From assembly GCF_030409685.1 (NCBI RefSeq), contig NZ_JAUFQJ010000004.1:744001-808000 (forward strand): DNA of 64,000 bases, written 5' to 3'. Shown one piece after another: positions 28,621 to 38,775 of the stretch (positions within the stretch are counted from its first letter, which is position 1; every line of letters starts with the position of its first letter). Source of the stretch: Ferruginibacter paludis. GTDB taxonomy: Bacteria; Bacteroidota; Bacteroidia; Chitinophagales; Chitinophagaceae. Under the pieces are notes generated by a model, which was not told the origin of the DNA, ran no database searches, and worked only from the letters and a program-made list of their open reading frames with translations. The translations under genes were made by a program, and so were the position numbers.

Positions 28621-31074
28621 ATGACCCGAAAACTTCCACTCCTTATTGTTTTTTTGGTTTTTACTAATGTGCTTGCCGCCCAGCAAACTGATAGCACTTT
28701 GAAGATTTACAGCGAACTATTTACACCTGAAAAACTGCACATCCAAACAGATCGCTCCATGTACGCCGGCGGCGAAACAATATTTTACAAGGCGTATGTG
28801 TTAAACAACGGCTATCCCTCAACGTTAAGTAAAACACTTTATACAGACTGGTATGATGCAACTGGTAAATTGATACAGCAAACGGAAGCGCCTTTACTGA
28901 TAGCCGGAGCAAAAGGCTCTTTTGATATCCCAAAAAATTATCCTGATACAACACTGCATTTAAAGGCTTACACAAAATGGATGCTAAATTTTGACAGCGC
29001 ATTTATTTACAGCCGCACGCTGGCAGTTTATCAGCCAAAGAATGAAGCCGCTAAAACTAATACAGCGTTGTTGCAGCAAGTGAACAAAACAACGGTGCAG
29101 CTGTATCCTGAAGGAGGTTTTAGTATAGCTGACTTAAACAACACCATTGCATTCAAGGCCACAGACCAGGCGGGGAATCCTGTTCACATCCATGGAACCA
29201 TAACCAATCAAAAAGGAAACATACTTGATTCATTTGCTACCGTACACGATGGCATGGGCTCATTTTCTGTGTTGTTGAAAAAAGATGAAAATTTCTTTTT
29301 CAACTGGAAGGATGTGCATGGCAACACCGGAATCAACACAATTACAGCGCAACAGCAAAGCGGCGCCACATTGGGCGTTTTAACAAACAATAACAGTGCG
29401 ATCGTAGGGGTTGAACGCAGTGCGGTGGCAGGAAAAGAATTTAAACACATGCACTTGCTGGTGCATTACAATCACTCGTTGCGGTATAAATTAGATATCG
29501 ATCTGTCATCAAAAACGTTGGTGAATGTTGGCATTGACATCAGCCATTTTCCGACGGGCATTTTTCAATGTACTCTTTTTAATGCCGACTGGATACCGGT
29601 GGCTGAAAGAATTGCTTTTGCTGGTAACGGGCGCATTTCTTTTTTGCCGACCATAACAATGATTAAAAAAGACTTTTCCAAAAAAGGAAGAAATGAAGTT
29701 GAAATAAATGTTGGCGACAGTTCATTAACCAATCTTTCCCTCGCAATAACAGAGGCAAGCCTGGCAGACACAGCGGGGCCAGGAATATTCTCCGACTTGC
29801 TTTTGAGCAGTGAATTAAAAGGAACCATCTATCATCCGCAACAGTATTTTTCAGCTCCACTATTTACTGACAGCACGGCCGCCTGGCTGGACCTGGTGAT
29901 GCTAACCAATGGTCACCGCCGATATAACTGGCAGGCCATTACCAAAGGATTATTACCAGAAATTGCTTACCCCGCAGATACAAGTTACCTCCAAATAAAA
30001 GGGCAGATCACCCAAAAGAAATTACTGCGCTCATCACAGCCCTTAACGGTGAATGTGATGCTGCAAACAAAAGACAGTGTAAAAAAGATGCTGGTGTTGC
30101 CGGTAAAAAGAGATGGAAGTTTTGAACAAAGAAACTTATTTGTGTATGATACGGTGAAGCTTTTTTATAGCATCAATAATCAGAAAAATATCAATGGTGC
30201 TGTGAAATTTTATGGCGGCCTTATGAAACGCGAAGAAAGGAAAAGCTACTTTTCAACCGGACAAATCCTTCTTCCATCTGCAACACTATTTGAATCCAAT
30301 ATTACAATACCAGCGAAAGAAATTAATTTTTTTGCAACGCAGGAAAAACTTCGCCAATTGGCAGCTTCAAAAACATTACTAGAAGTGATTGTTAAAACCA
30401 AAATAAAAACCACGACGCAAATTTTAGATGACTATTATACCCATGGATTATATTCAGGTGAGGGCAATAATATTGCGGTTGACATACAGGGTGACATCAC
30501 TGCGAACGGGCGTAACTTATGGAATTACTTACAATCGAAAATACCCGGATTCAAAGCGGTATATACCCCTGGTGGAGAACTCGTTCCGGTCTGGTATCTT
30601 GATTCACAAGGTATACCCGGAACACCAGATATCTTATTGGATGAAGTGCCGATCAGCGTTGAAGGCGCAAACGACCTTGACATCAATAACATTGCCTATA
30701 TTAAAGCATTCAGGCCACCTTTCCTCGGCTCATTGCAAAATGGATTTTCCGGTGTTATTGCGCTTTACTCAAAAAAAGGTTATTCCCCGGTCTACAGCAA
30801 CATCAATAACACTCCCGGGCTTGAAACATTTTTACTAAATGGTTATAGCAGGTTTAAAGAATTTACGCAACCAGATTATACTGACACCAATGCTATGTCA
30901 GCACCCGACAACCGAAGCACTTTATATTGGAATCCGTTTATCATTACCGATAAAACAAACCAAAAAACTATCATCTCATTTTACAATAATGATATCAGCA
31001 AAAAATTATGCCTCATTTTGGAAGGCATTAATGAAGACGGCAAAATAACCCGGGTTATACAAATGCTGGAGTAA
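28621..31074 (+). CDS. Secreted MG2-like / TonB-plug-like envelope protein
   Basis: 817 residues with a signal peptide (about 1-20, ending AAQQ). The N-terminal part (about 30-140: PEKLHIQTDRSMYAGGETIFYKAYV) is the macroglobulin MG2-type domain seen at the start of a large group of Bacteroidota envelope proteins. The C-terminal part (about 620-730, with DIQGDITANGRNLWNYLQSKIPG and ILLDEVPISVEGANDLDINNIAYIKAF) resembles the plug domain of TonB-dependent receptors, but no beta-barrel follows. Function is unknown; no SusD partner is adjacent. Confidence 0.7.
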   Translation: MTRKLPLLIVFLVFTNVLAAQQTDSTLKIYSELFTPEKLHIQTDRSMYAGGETIFYKAYVLNNGYPSTLSKTLYTDWYDATGKLIQQTEAPLLIAGAKGSFDIPKNYPDTTLHLKAYTKWMLNFDSAFIYSRTLAVYQPKNEAAKTNTALLQQVNKTTVQLYPEGGFSIADLNNTIAFKATDQAGNPVHIHGTITNQKGNILDSFATVHDGMGSFSVLLKKDENFFFNWKDVHGNTGINTITAQQQSGATLGVLTNNNSAIVGVERSAVAGKEFKHMHLLVHYNHSLRYKLDIDLSSKTLVNVGIDISHFPTGIFQCTLFNADWIPVAERIAFAGNGRISFLPTITMIKKDFSKKGRNEVEINVGDSSLTNLSLAITEASLADTAGPGIFSDLLLSSELKGTIYHPQQYFSAPLFTDSTAAWLDLVMLTNGHRRYNWQAITKGLLPEIAYPADTSYLQIKGQITQKKLLRSSQPLTVNVMLQTKDSVKKMLVLPVKRDGSFEQRNLFVYDTVKLFYSINNQKNINGAVKFYGGLMKREERKSYFSTGQILLPSATLFESNITIPAKEINFFATQEKLRQLAASKTLLEVIVKTKIKTTTQILDDYYTHGLYSGEGNNIAVDIQGDITANGRNLWNYLQSKIPGFKAVYTPGGELVPVWYLDSQGIPGTPDILLDEVPISVEGANDLDINNIAYIKAFRPPFLGSLQNGFSGVIALYSKKGYSPVYSNINNTPGLETFLLNGYSRFKEFTQPDYTDTNAMSAPDNRSTLYWNPFIITDKTNQKTIISFYNNDISKKLCLILEGINEDGKITRVIQMLE

Positions 31075-31411
31075 CCCTTCTCATATGGAGGTAGAATAAC
31101 GTTCCATTAATAGTTAAATAATCCCCCAACCAAATTCCGACTGGTAAACTGCTTGATTAATTACCACCTGATAAATTGAACAGTTAAGCGGGTTGTTGTA
31201 CTTGTCAGCAACACCTGCCAACTGGCAACGGTCCGGTATTGCATTTGCTATCCCTGCAACCTTTATTATGATGATCTATTTTGAGCCATGGCGGGCGAAA
31301 GACTGCATGGGCAACAATCAACAAGCAGCACTGTACTGCTGTTAATGTTAAAAAAATAACCGGTCGTGACATATCATTCATTTATCTATTTTCGTTGTAC
31401 AAACATCCACT
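31075..31411. other. 337-base intergenic region
   Basis: No gene seen. A short inverted repeat (AGCAG, 7 bases, CTGCT) lies near 31325-31341, and TATTTTCG at about 31385 is a weak -7 candidate for the gene at 31412. Confidence 0.35.
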
Positions 31412-31951
31412 ATGCAAAAAACGATCGTAACCATCCTGCTAAGTTTTATTTTAGTACAAACCATTGCCCAGCCGAAGCAAAAAGTAACTACATTTTTACT
31501 GGGGCAAGTGAACTTAACTACCCACGACCGCACAACCGGAAACAACCCCTGGGGAGCCGGACTTGGCATTCAAACTTTTTTTGGCAGCAAAACAAAATTT
31601 AAAGCAGTAGTTGAACTTACCGGCGATGTATACCTGGCAAATGACAAGGTGTTAAGACTGAATACAGATGGGACTTCCTTTACGCCTGTCGATGATGTGC
31701 CGGGAATGGTCAATCTTTTTGCAGGTGCTTCCTATCATCCCGATCAACATATTTACCTGTCGCTGATGACTGGCCCCAGTTTTATAAATGGCAGCATGTT
31801 AGTAGGCGTTAAACCTTCCGTGGGTTTTTATTTTTCCAAAACGCACCGCTGTATGGGTAAGTTGTCTTACATCAATATTTTTAACCGGGATAAAACCACG
31901 AAGGAAGATTTTGGATCACTCAGCCTGGCAATTGGAATCAGACTATTTTGA
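31412..31951 (+). CDS. Small secreted protein, probable outer-membrane beta-barrel
   Basis: 179 residues: a signal peptide (about 1-19, ending IAQP), then alternating hydrophobic/polar strands ending in the aromatic residue of GIRLF, as in small outer-membrane barrels. No named family is recognised. It stands alone between two intergenic gaps. Confidence 0.6.
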   Translation: MQKTIVTILLSFILVQTIAQPKQKVTTFLLGQVNLTTHDRTTGNNPWGAGLGIQTFFGSKTKFKAVVELTGDVYLANDKVLRLNTDGTSFTPVDDVPGMVNLFAGASYHPDQHIYLSLMTGPSFINGSMLVGVKPSVGFYFSKTHRCMGKLSYINIFNRDKTTKEDFGSLSLAIGIRLF

Positions 31952-32017
31952 TTGTTGAGCAGTTAATGCAAAAAGTAAAAGTCAGCAACAGGAGGAAACC
32001 AGCATAAAACACAGCGA

Positions 32018-32299
32018 ATGTCATACGTCTTAATTATTCATGAAGTAAGCAATTACATTGCCTGGAAAAAAATATTCGATGCTGCAGCAGGGATGAGAAA
32101 AGAAGCAGGAGAAATTGCTTACCAGGTATTGAGATATGAAAATGAGCCAAACAAAATTGTCCATTTTTCTGCCTGGTCATCTATCGGGAATGCCAAAGCT
32201 TTTTTTGAGTCTCCGCGGCTGGTGGAGATTAGAAAAGAAGCTGGTGTACAATCACCTGAATTTATTTATTTGGAACAACTGGACGCCGGTACATTATAA
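32018..32299 (+). CDS. ABM-like dimeric alpha/beta-barrel protein
   Basis: 93 residues without signal peptide. The pattern YVLIIHEVSNYIAWKKIFDAAAGMRKEAG, then WSSIGNAKAFFESPRL, fits the antibiotic biosynthesis monooxygenase / dimeric ferredoxin-like fold. Such proteins include small oxygenases and binding proteins of unknown role. The gene lies 66 bases after the preceding gene and 32 bases before a membrane protein gene. Confidence 0.65.
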   Translation: MSYVLIIHEVSNYIAWKKIFDAAAGMRKEAGEIAYQVLRYENEPNKIVHFSAWSSIGNAKAFFESPRLVEIRKEAGVQSPEFIYLEQLDAGTL

Positions 32300-32331
32300 T
32301 ACCAGTAATTGTATTGAAGACCACTTTGGAA

Positions 32332-32760
32332 ATGAAAAAATATTATTTTTCGGGCCTTATTCTGTTAATAATAAACATAGCAATCTTTATCTTTTTTACT
32401 AAAACTGGTATCAGCAAGGATGAGGGCTGGCATGTAACGATTTATCCGCTTAGCTTCCTACTGGTTCGTGCGTTCGCACTTTCAACACTGCTTGCATTTG
32501 TGTGTTTCATCTTTTGCCTGCGGTTAAAAGTAACAAAGCCATTTGCAGTTTCAGCATTGTATTTTATCTGTGTTTCAATAGCATTGCTGTTATTGACAAT
32601 TCCATTTTTGCCTTACAAAATTATTTCGGTAAATGAAATAATGCCGACCATGGCAGATACAATAAAACTAATTGCCTCAGCAGCATTCTATTCGGTATTT
32701 CTTATCCACCTGCTATTGATTTTATATTTTATCTTCTCCATTCGAAAAAGTGCTCAGTAA
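32332..32760 (+). CDS. Four-helix membrane protein of unknown function
   Basis: 142 residues with four predicted membrane segments (about 5-23, 39-62, 70-92, 112-135). No family recognised. I chose ATG at 32332 rather than the TTG at 32314. It ends 20 bases before the convergent GH3 gene. Confidence 0.6.
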   Translation: MKKYYFSGLILLIINIAIFIFFTKTGISKDEGWHVTIYPLSFLLVRAFALSTLLAFVCFIFCLRLKVTKPFAVSALYFICVSIALLLLTIPFLPYKIISVNEIMPTMADTIKLIASAAFYSVFLIHLLLILYFIFSIRKSAQ

Positions 32761-32780
32761 GTGATTAAGAATAATTCATT

Positions 32781-35447
32781 TTACTCCACCACTTTCACCA
32801 GCTCCCTTAACCTGATATCTTTTGATGAGGCACCAATCATAATCCTGAACTCGCCCGGTTCTACAATCCATTGCATATTGGCATCAAGCAGCTTCAGCAG
32901 TCCGGGTGTAATATTAAAAGAAATTTCTTTTGCTTCTCCCGCTTTTAATGACAGGCGCTGAAACCCTTTTAATTGTTTTACGGGTTGTGCAAGTGAGGAC
33001 AATACGTCGCGGATGTACAATTGTACTACTTCATCACCATCAACACTGCCCGTATTTTTTATGGTGCAGTACACCTTCGCAGAATCATTTTTCGCCCACT
33101 GCTTTTTATCAAAGCGGAGGTTGCTGTATTCAAAAGAGGTATAGCTTAAACCAAACCCAAAAGGAAACAAAGGCTGACCGTTGAGGTTGGCATAATCGTC
33201 CGTTCGGCCGGTAGGTTTGTGATTGTACACAAGCGGCAACTGTCCTTCAAATACAGGAAAAGTAATGGGCAGGCGGCCAGCAGGATTGTAATCACCGAAC
33301 AATACATCTGCGATGGCATTGCCACCGTCTTCACCCGGATACCAGGCATCCAAAATGGCTGGCACCCTGTTGATCCATTTGCTCATGGTGATAGCGCTGC
33401 CGCCAATTAACACTACTACAACCGGCTTGCCCGTGGCAGCAACCTGTTCAATCAGTTCTTCCTGGTGGCCGGGCAAACCAAGGTAGGCCCGGTCCTGCGA
33501 CTCCCCTTCTTCAATACCCGCCACAATTACTGCTACATCCGATTTTTTTGCTGCGGCCACAGCTTCCTTGATTTTTTGTTGCCAGTCATTGGCCACCCCC
33601 ACATTCCAGATCAATTTAAAGCGGGCATATCCCTGTGATTCAAAAAATTCAATGCGGATGTTGTAGTCTTTTTCTTTTTCAAAATATACATCCGCAAGTT
33701 GGGTTGTATAAGTCTGGCTCTTCCAGTTATCTACAATCAATTTATCATTGAGGTATAAGCGGTAGCCATCATTGCCTTCAATACCCAGCTGGTATTTTCC
33801 GGCGGCAGGAGATTTTATTTTACCCGCCCATTTTACGGAGTAAAAATCATAGTTTACTTCAGGAGCCGGCGAGTACAATGTCCAACCAAAATTAATTTCT
33901 TTATCTATTCTTGTAAGTACAGGAGCACCTGATAATTGCACGTTATTAAAATACTGACCCAACAGACCCGCTTCCGTTTTGCCGTTGCTGGTGAAAGACA
34001 AATTTGTAGCTGGTACAGGTACCCATTGCTGCGTGCTACGGCCACAACCAGCTGCATACTGAATGTCGACTGATTTGCCCAATTTGTTTTTAAGGCCCTG
34101 CAATATGCTCACCTTGTTATTACCCGGGCCACTATATCCGCCCAGCCTGGCTTCCACCGCATCGGTGCCTATTAATGCCATCGTTTTTATTGACTTTTTT
34201 ATGGGCAGTAAGTGACCTTCATTTTTAAGCAATACCATCGATTTTAAGGATGCTTTTTTCGCCAGTTGTTTATGTTCAGGGTTGCCATTCCATTTATTTA
34301 CTTCTTCTTCATTGGTGTAAGGGTTTTCAAACAAGCCCAGTTCAAATTTTATCCGCAGCACCCTATCCACCGCGGCATCAATTGTTTGGGTGCTGATTCT
34401 GCCATCTAAAAATGCGGGCATAAATAATGCGTGGTGTTCCCACGCAGTTTGAAAAATAACATCCAGTCCATTGTTCATTGCTTTGGCACCTGCATCAGCA
34501 TAATCGCTGGCGGTATAGTGCAATACATTGGCGCCGCCGGTGGCAGAAGCATCTGTAATAACAAAGCCTTTAAAATTCAGTTGTTTTTTCAACACTTCAT
34601 TGAGCAGCCAATTATTAGCTGTGCTCGGGCTGCCGTTGATGGAATTGTAGGCCGTCATCACACTTCGGCTGCCACCTCTTTCAAAGCAGGCTGTAAATGG
34701 TGGCAGGTAAATTTCCCGCAGTAATCTTTCATCAATATCAATCGGGTAACTATCCCTTCCACCATCGCCGCTGTTGGCCAAAAAATGTTTAGGTGTTGTT
34801 ACTACACCCATCTGTTCAAAAGGCGATACAAAAGCTACCCCCATTGCTGAAGACAAGAATGGATCTTCTCCATACGTCTCTTCTACCCGTCCCCATCTTA
34901 CATCGCTGGCAATGTTTACAACGGGCGATAATATCTGTCGGATGCCACGGCTTTTGGTCTCATGGGCAATGGCCGTTGCCACGGTTTTCATAAAAGTTGT
35001 ATCCCAGCCAGCAGCGAGGCCGATGGCTGCCGGAAAAGCAGTTGCACCGTCCCTTACCAAACCATGCAGGGCTTCATCAAATGCAATGATGGGAATACCA
35101 AGCCTTGTTTCATCCACAAAATAATGCTGCATTTTATTAATGAGTTTGGCTGTTTCGCCTGCATTGGAAGCAGCACTATAATTTAGCAGTTGCCCCGCCG
35201 CATCCGTACTCCCTTTTGCACTTACCTGGAAACCGAATATGCCATTTTTATATTTTTCCTTGCCATCACTTAAATCGCCGGGTATCATAAATAACTGCCA
35301 GAATTTTTCTTCGGGTGTCATCCTCGCAAGCAAATCTTTTACCCTTTTTTCAACAGGTAGTTTCGGATTTTTATATGGCAACAGCGACTGGCCAGTTGTT
35401 TGCAAAAACGAAAGCAGCACGCCAATAAAAACAATATACTTTTTCAT
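32781..35447 (-). CDS. Glycoside hydrolase family 3 enzyme with PA14 domain
   Basis: 888 residues with a signal peptide (about 1-20). The N-terminal GH3 barrel shows VEETYGEDPFL, the KHF motif (K220/H221) and the catalytic nucleophile D299 in GFVITDAS. The C-terminal GH3 domain is split by a PA14 domain (about 480-620, with GLLGQYFNN and YRLYLNDKLIVDNW), and a fibronectin-like domain closes the protein. GH3 enzymes with this layout are beta-glucosidases, xylosidases or similar; with arabinose genes nearby, beta-xylosidase or beta-glucosidase are both possible. It lies in the same direction as the six-hairpin enzyme upstream, 226 bases away. Confidence 0.9.
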   Translation of the reverse strand: MKKYIVFIGVLLSFLQTTGQSLLPYKNPKLPVEKRVKDLLARMTPEEKFWQLFMIPGDLSDGKEKYKNGIFGFQVSAKGSTDAAGQLLNYSAASNAGETAKLINKMQHYFVDETRLGIPIIAFDEALHGLVRDGATAFPAAIGLAAGWDTTFMKTVATAIAHETKSRGIRQILSPVVNIASDVRWGRVEETYGEDPFLSSAMGVAFVSPFEQMGVVTTPKHFLANSGDGGRDSYPIDIDERLLREIYLPPFTACFERGGSRSVMTAYNSINGSPSTANNWLLNEVLKKQLNFKGFVITDASATGGANVLHYTASDYADAGAKAMNNGLDVIFQTAWEHHALFMPAFLDGRISTQTIDAAVDRVLRIKFELGLFENPYTNEEEVNKWNGNPEHKQLAKKASLKSMVLLKNEGHLLPIKKSIKTMALIGTDAVEARLGGYSGPGNNKVSILQGLKNKLGKSVDIQYAAGCGRSTQQWVPVPATNLSFTSNGKTEAGLLGQYFNNVQLSGAPVLTRIDKEINFGWTLYSPAPEVNYDFYSVKWAGKIKSPAAGKYQLGIEGNDGYRLYLNDKLIVDNWKSQTYTTQLADVYFEKEKDYNIRIEFFESQGYARFKLIWNVGVANDWQQKIKEAVAAAKKSDVAVIVAGIEEGESQDRAYLGLPGHQEELIEQVAATGKPVVVVLIGGSAITMSKWINRVPAILDAWYPGEDGGNAIADVLFGDYNPAGRLPITFPVFEGQLPLVYNHKPTGRTDDYANLNGQPLFPFGFGLSYTSFEYSNLRFDKKQWAKNDSAKVYCTIKNTGSVDGDEVVQLYIRDVLSSLAQPVKQLKGFQRLSLKAGEAKEISFNITPGLLKLLDANMQWIVEPGEFRIMIGASSKDIRLRELVKVVE

Positions 35448-35562
35448 GTAACAAATGTATTTAAACAGTCATTGAAGCATCCCTTCTTTATTAACCTATA
35501 CTAAACCTAAATTGTCCTTCAAAACAGGCAATTATTTTTGAACCGGCTGTTGTTCACAATGG

Positions 35563-35589
35563 CGACATCGTTGTGTCACTCACTTGTGC
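35563..35589 (+). repeat. Dispersed intergenic repeat, copy G
   Basis: CGACATCGTTGTGTCACTCA followed by CTTGTGC, matching the start of copies E and F. It lies in the gap between the GH3 gene and the six-hairpin glycosidase gene. Confidence 0.55.
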
Positions 35590-35672
35590 CTCATGTTCTT
35601 TTTGCAACAACAAAAACGAAGGTTATTAATCAATCAACGGGTCTTCATTCTAAAAAATTCAAAGCTGTTATT

Positions 35673-37655
35673 TTAAAACCTGATCGTTTGTTTGCTTCCG
35701 TTTAATACCAATTTATTAAAAACAATGCCCGTTGCAGCAGATACTTTCAGCCGCAGTTGACTACCTTCTCTTCTTGCTTCTATATCAAAAGTATTTTGAT
35801 ATCCATGCACATGCTTCAACTGCATAAAATTCCATTCGGCAGGTAATTGGGGCGTAATAGTAAATGCATTTAAATCAATTGGCCGGATACCAAACAAGCC
35901 TTCGGTATATATCCGGCAATACAAACCACTTTCGGCTGAAAGGTGCCGCTGGTTACCTTCAGGATAAGCTTCTACGGGATAGGGTACATGTTCGCCCAGC
36001 AACCTGCGGTTGGAATAATATTGCAGATACTGTAAGCCCCGTTTGGTATCGCCGGCAGCAAATAGTCCACGCAAGGCGTACAAGGTAGAACGATCCCAGA
36101 ACGTCTTATCACCGGCCTGCGAAGCCAGCCCGTCATCGGTCCACAATTGCGGCGAAAATAAGGCATCAATGGTACCTTGTTTGCGATCAAAAATACCTAC
36201 GGTTAAAGGTGTGCAAATCCATGAACGTAGTTTATCATTCCCCTCATAATAGCGGTAAGTATCATAGCCCATTACGTTGGCAGCAAAGTAAGTATTGATG
36301 TTCCTTTTAAGGTTGATTGCTGCTGATTTATACACTGCGATTTGCTTTTTATCTTTCTGCAGTGCTTCACCCAAATAAGCCGCTGAAATCAGTGCATCAT
36401 AATACAATGAAGATGTATTCAAATTGGCTTTCCCGGAAGGAAAACGACCTTCCAGTTCATCCGATTCTGAAGCCACCACACCAGCGGCATTCAGTTTGCG
36501 TTTATTGTATTCCAGGCACCATTCAATCAAAGGCCATAGTTCCGTCGCCATTTTTTTATCGCCCTGCGACAATGCAAATCTGGATGCGCCGTATGCTATC
36601 ATAGCAGCATCCCCCCGATCGCCGGCGCCGTTCCAGATATCAGTTCCCTCCGCTACAATCGAGCTTGGTATTGGCCTGTAGTCTGCATTCATAAACCGGG
36701 CAAAATGCCGGTAAGCGTTGAGCGCTGACTCAATGCCGTAATCATATCCCAGGTAGGGGAAAAATGGATTGATGTATTCTGCCTGGTCGTTGGCCCAGAT
36801 GGCGGCGTAATAACTTAAACCGCCCGGTCCGTGCATCGGACCTCCTTTGGTTTGATAGATGCTTTCCGCAGCACGGATTTTTGCGAAAGCGAAGGCCCTG
36901 TTCAAAACGCTGTCCGGTGTTTCCAGTACCAGGTTATCATTTAAAAGCGACAGCAATTCATTTCTTTTTACAAGTTCATCGGCTACCTCTGTATTGCTGT
37001 AATCCTGTCCCTTTTTTATAGCCGAAAAGTACAGGTAAAAAGTATACGATTGGCGGGGTTGTAACTGAATAGTGGCTGCATTTTTTGTTTGCACCATAAC
37101 ATCATAGCTCCCTTCAACACCATCAGCAGCATTGGTAGCAGTTTTGATATTGAGTAACGGAATTTCAACCGTTGCTGGCTTTTCATCTTTGTTTAATAGT
37201 TGATATTGTTCGCAAAATACGGGAAGACCGGTAGAGGGAAAAATTGTCCTGGTTAATTCAAGATGTTCATTGAGCGTGCTCTTTACCACCAGCGTTCCGT
37301 TCAGTGAGATAGTGGTTACCTTTTCTGCCTGAATTTGTTTTTTATTTACCACGATCATTTTTACGGGGTCGATATTAAAAGACCGGATTAAACTCGCGTG
37401 TGTATTATTGGGTATCGTGCGCAGCATCGGCCACACGATGTCGCGGTTGATAAAAAAAGATTGATCCGCATTGACTCCGTAATGTATAACAGCAGAAATG
37501 AATTTTCCACTCATTTCAATGTGATCCTGGTGTGGCAGCCGGTCGCTTACTGTCCATTGAATGGTATTACCGTTGGCCAGTGCCCAGCGATTTTGCTGGG
37601 CCATCGTCTTTTGCAGTGAAGTAAATAACATCGTAATTAAAAGGATTCTTTTCAT
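35673..37655 (-). CDS. Secreted six-hairpin glycosidase-fold protein
   Basis: 660 residues with a signal peptide (about 1-20, ending TMAQ). A beta-sandwich N-terminal half (about 25-260) is followed by an alpha/alpha-barrel-like part (about 270-570: YYAAIWANDQAEYINPFFPYLGY, then EGTDIWNGAGDRGDAAMIAYGASR) and a C-terminal beta domain (about 590-660), as in glycogen-debranching, trehalase- and rhamnosidase-type enzymes. A carboxylate pair around GDRGDAAM is a candidate active site, but I cannot name the CAZy family. ATG at 37655 is used because it starts a clear signal peptide; the frame is open 26 codons further upstream. Confidence 0.7.
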   Translation of the reverse strand: MKRILLITMLFTSLQKTMAQQNRWALANGNTIQWTVSDRLPHQDHIEMSGKFISAVIHYGVNADQSFFINRDIVWPMLRTIPNNTHASLIRSFNIDPVKMIVVNKKQIQAEKVTTISLNGTLVVKSTLNEHLELTRTIFPSTGLPVFCEQYQLLNKDEKPATVEIPLLNIKTATNAADGVEGSYDVMVQTKNAATIQLQPRQSYTFYLYFSAIKKGQDYSNTEVADELVKRNELLSLLNDNLVLETPDSVLNRAFAFAKIRAAESIYQTKGGPMHGPGGLSYYAAIWANDQAEYINPFFPYLGYDYGIESALNAYRHFARFMNADYRPIPSSIVAEGTDIWNGAGDRGDAAMIAYGASRFALSQGDKKMATELWPLIEWCLEYNKRKLNAAGVVASESDELEGRFPSGKANLNTSSLYYDALISAAYLGEALQKDKKQIAVYKSAAINLKRNINTYFAANVMGYDTYRYYEGNDKLRSWICTPLTVGIFDRKQGTIDALFSPQLWTDDGLASQAGDKTFWDRSTLYALRGLFAAGDTKRGLQYLQYYSNRRLLGEHVPYPVEAYPEGNQRHLSAESGLYCRIYTEGLFGIRPIDLNAFTITPQLPAEWNFMQLKHVHGYQNTFDIEARREGSQLRLKVSAATGIVFNKLVLNGSKQTIRF

Positions 37656-37973
37656 CAATACTTTTATTTGATTATAAAATGGAGCGGTAATATAATTATT
37701 AATTGCAGCTTGCAGCAGCTTACTGAAAAACAATTTGTAAGTAAGTCAGGATTGGATGAACCGGAACATAGTGACCTTTCTTAACGACGCAAGCAGGAAT
37801 TGAATTTTTGAGTATAACTGCCGGAACGTGTCAGGAGCGGCCTCAATTGCCAGTCAGGATGTTTCACTAACCTGGCTACCATTCATGTAAAAAAAATAGT
37901 GAAGGCAGTATCTTTCGTAACTTCAAACTCATATCAGAGGGCAGTTAAACTGCCTCATAAAAAAGCCACAAAC
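37656..37973. other. 318-base divergent intergenic region
   Basis: Contains TATCTTTC at about 37909, near the -7 consensus, and the palindrome GGCAGTT-A-AACTGCC at 37940-37954, 20 bases before the start at 37974. The palindrome is placed like an operator or leader hairpin. Nothing else seen. Confidence 0.4.
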
Positions 37974-38534
37974 ATGATCATTCAACAACCCAACCGCACC
38001 GCTTACCGGGTCGAAATGATTTTATCAGGCGTGTTTTTGTTTGCCTGCCTGGTATGCTTCATTGTTAATTATTCTATTGATCGTTTCTTTAGCTGGTCAT
38101 TGTACCCGGCCGGCGCTTTGTTTATGATATGGGCCACCATTACTCCATTTTTGCTGCTGCAAAAAAATAGAACAGAAGGTTCATTCATAGCGTTGAGCGT
38201 TACCCTGATTCCCTTTTTATTATTGGTGCAATGGCTGGTGCCGGCAAAGGGCTGGTTTTTACCATTGGCACTGCCGCTCGCTCTCCTGGTGTTGGCGGGC
38301 CTCGGTATATGCCTTTTTGCTTTTCGCTTTATAAAAAACAAATTATACACGGTTGCTGTGGCCATTTTTGTGTTTGGCGTAGTGGTAAATTATGGTGTCG
38401 GCATATTTGTAAAAAATTATTTGCCCTATTCAGGCGTTGATGAAGTTTCCAGGATTTCTACCATGGCCGCAGCTGGTATTTTATCATTGCTGCTGGCCGT
38501 AGTTGGTTCTCTTAAAACTACTGTACGGCCTTAA
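37974..38534 (+). CDS. Six-helix membrane protein of unknown function
   Basis: 186 residues, about six membrane segments (about 15-35, 43-62, 70-85, 92-112, 120-140, 160-180). No family recognised. ATG at 37974 is chosen; the frame extends 25 codons upstream through sequence that includes the palindrome at 37940. It is followed after 240 bases by the NTF2-like gene. Confidence 0.6.
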   Translation: MIIQQPNRTAYRVEMILSGVFLFACLVCFIVNYSIDRFFSWSLYPAGALFMIWATITPFLLLQKNRTEGSFIALSVTLIPFLLLVQWLVPAKGWFLPLALPLALLVLAGLGICLFAFRFIKNKLYTVAVAIFVFGVVVNYGVGIFVKNYLPYSGVDEVSRISTMAAAGILSLLLAVVGSLKTTVRP

Positions 38535-38775
38535 GCACCCGGCATTTTAAAATGCTGCTAAAAACCACTATCATATTTCTGCTCAACACATTGCCTGCCG
38601 AAACACTACCAATAATATTGCTGCATTTCGGTATCGTAACCCAAGCTTCATTTTGTTTCAGTGTTTGGCCGCGGCTGGTGGCAAGGGATGTACCCATAAA
38701 CTATTTGCGCATCCGTGCACCAAGTGCTACCTTAGTAAAGGCGCGTTTACTACTGCGCCAATATGAATTAAAAAG

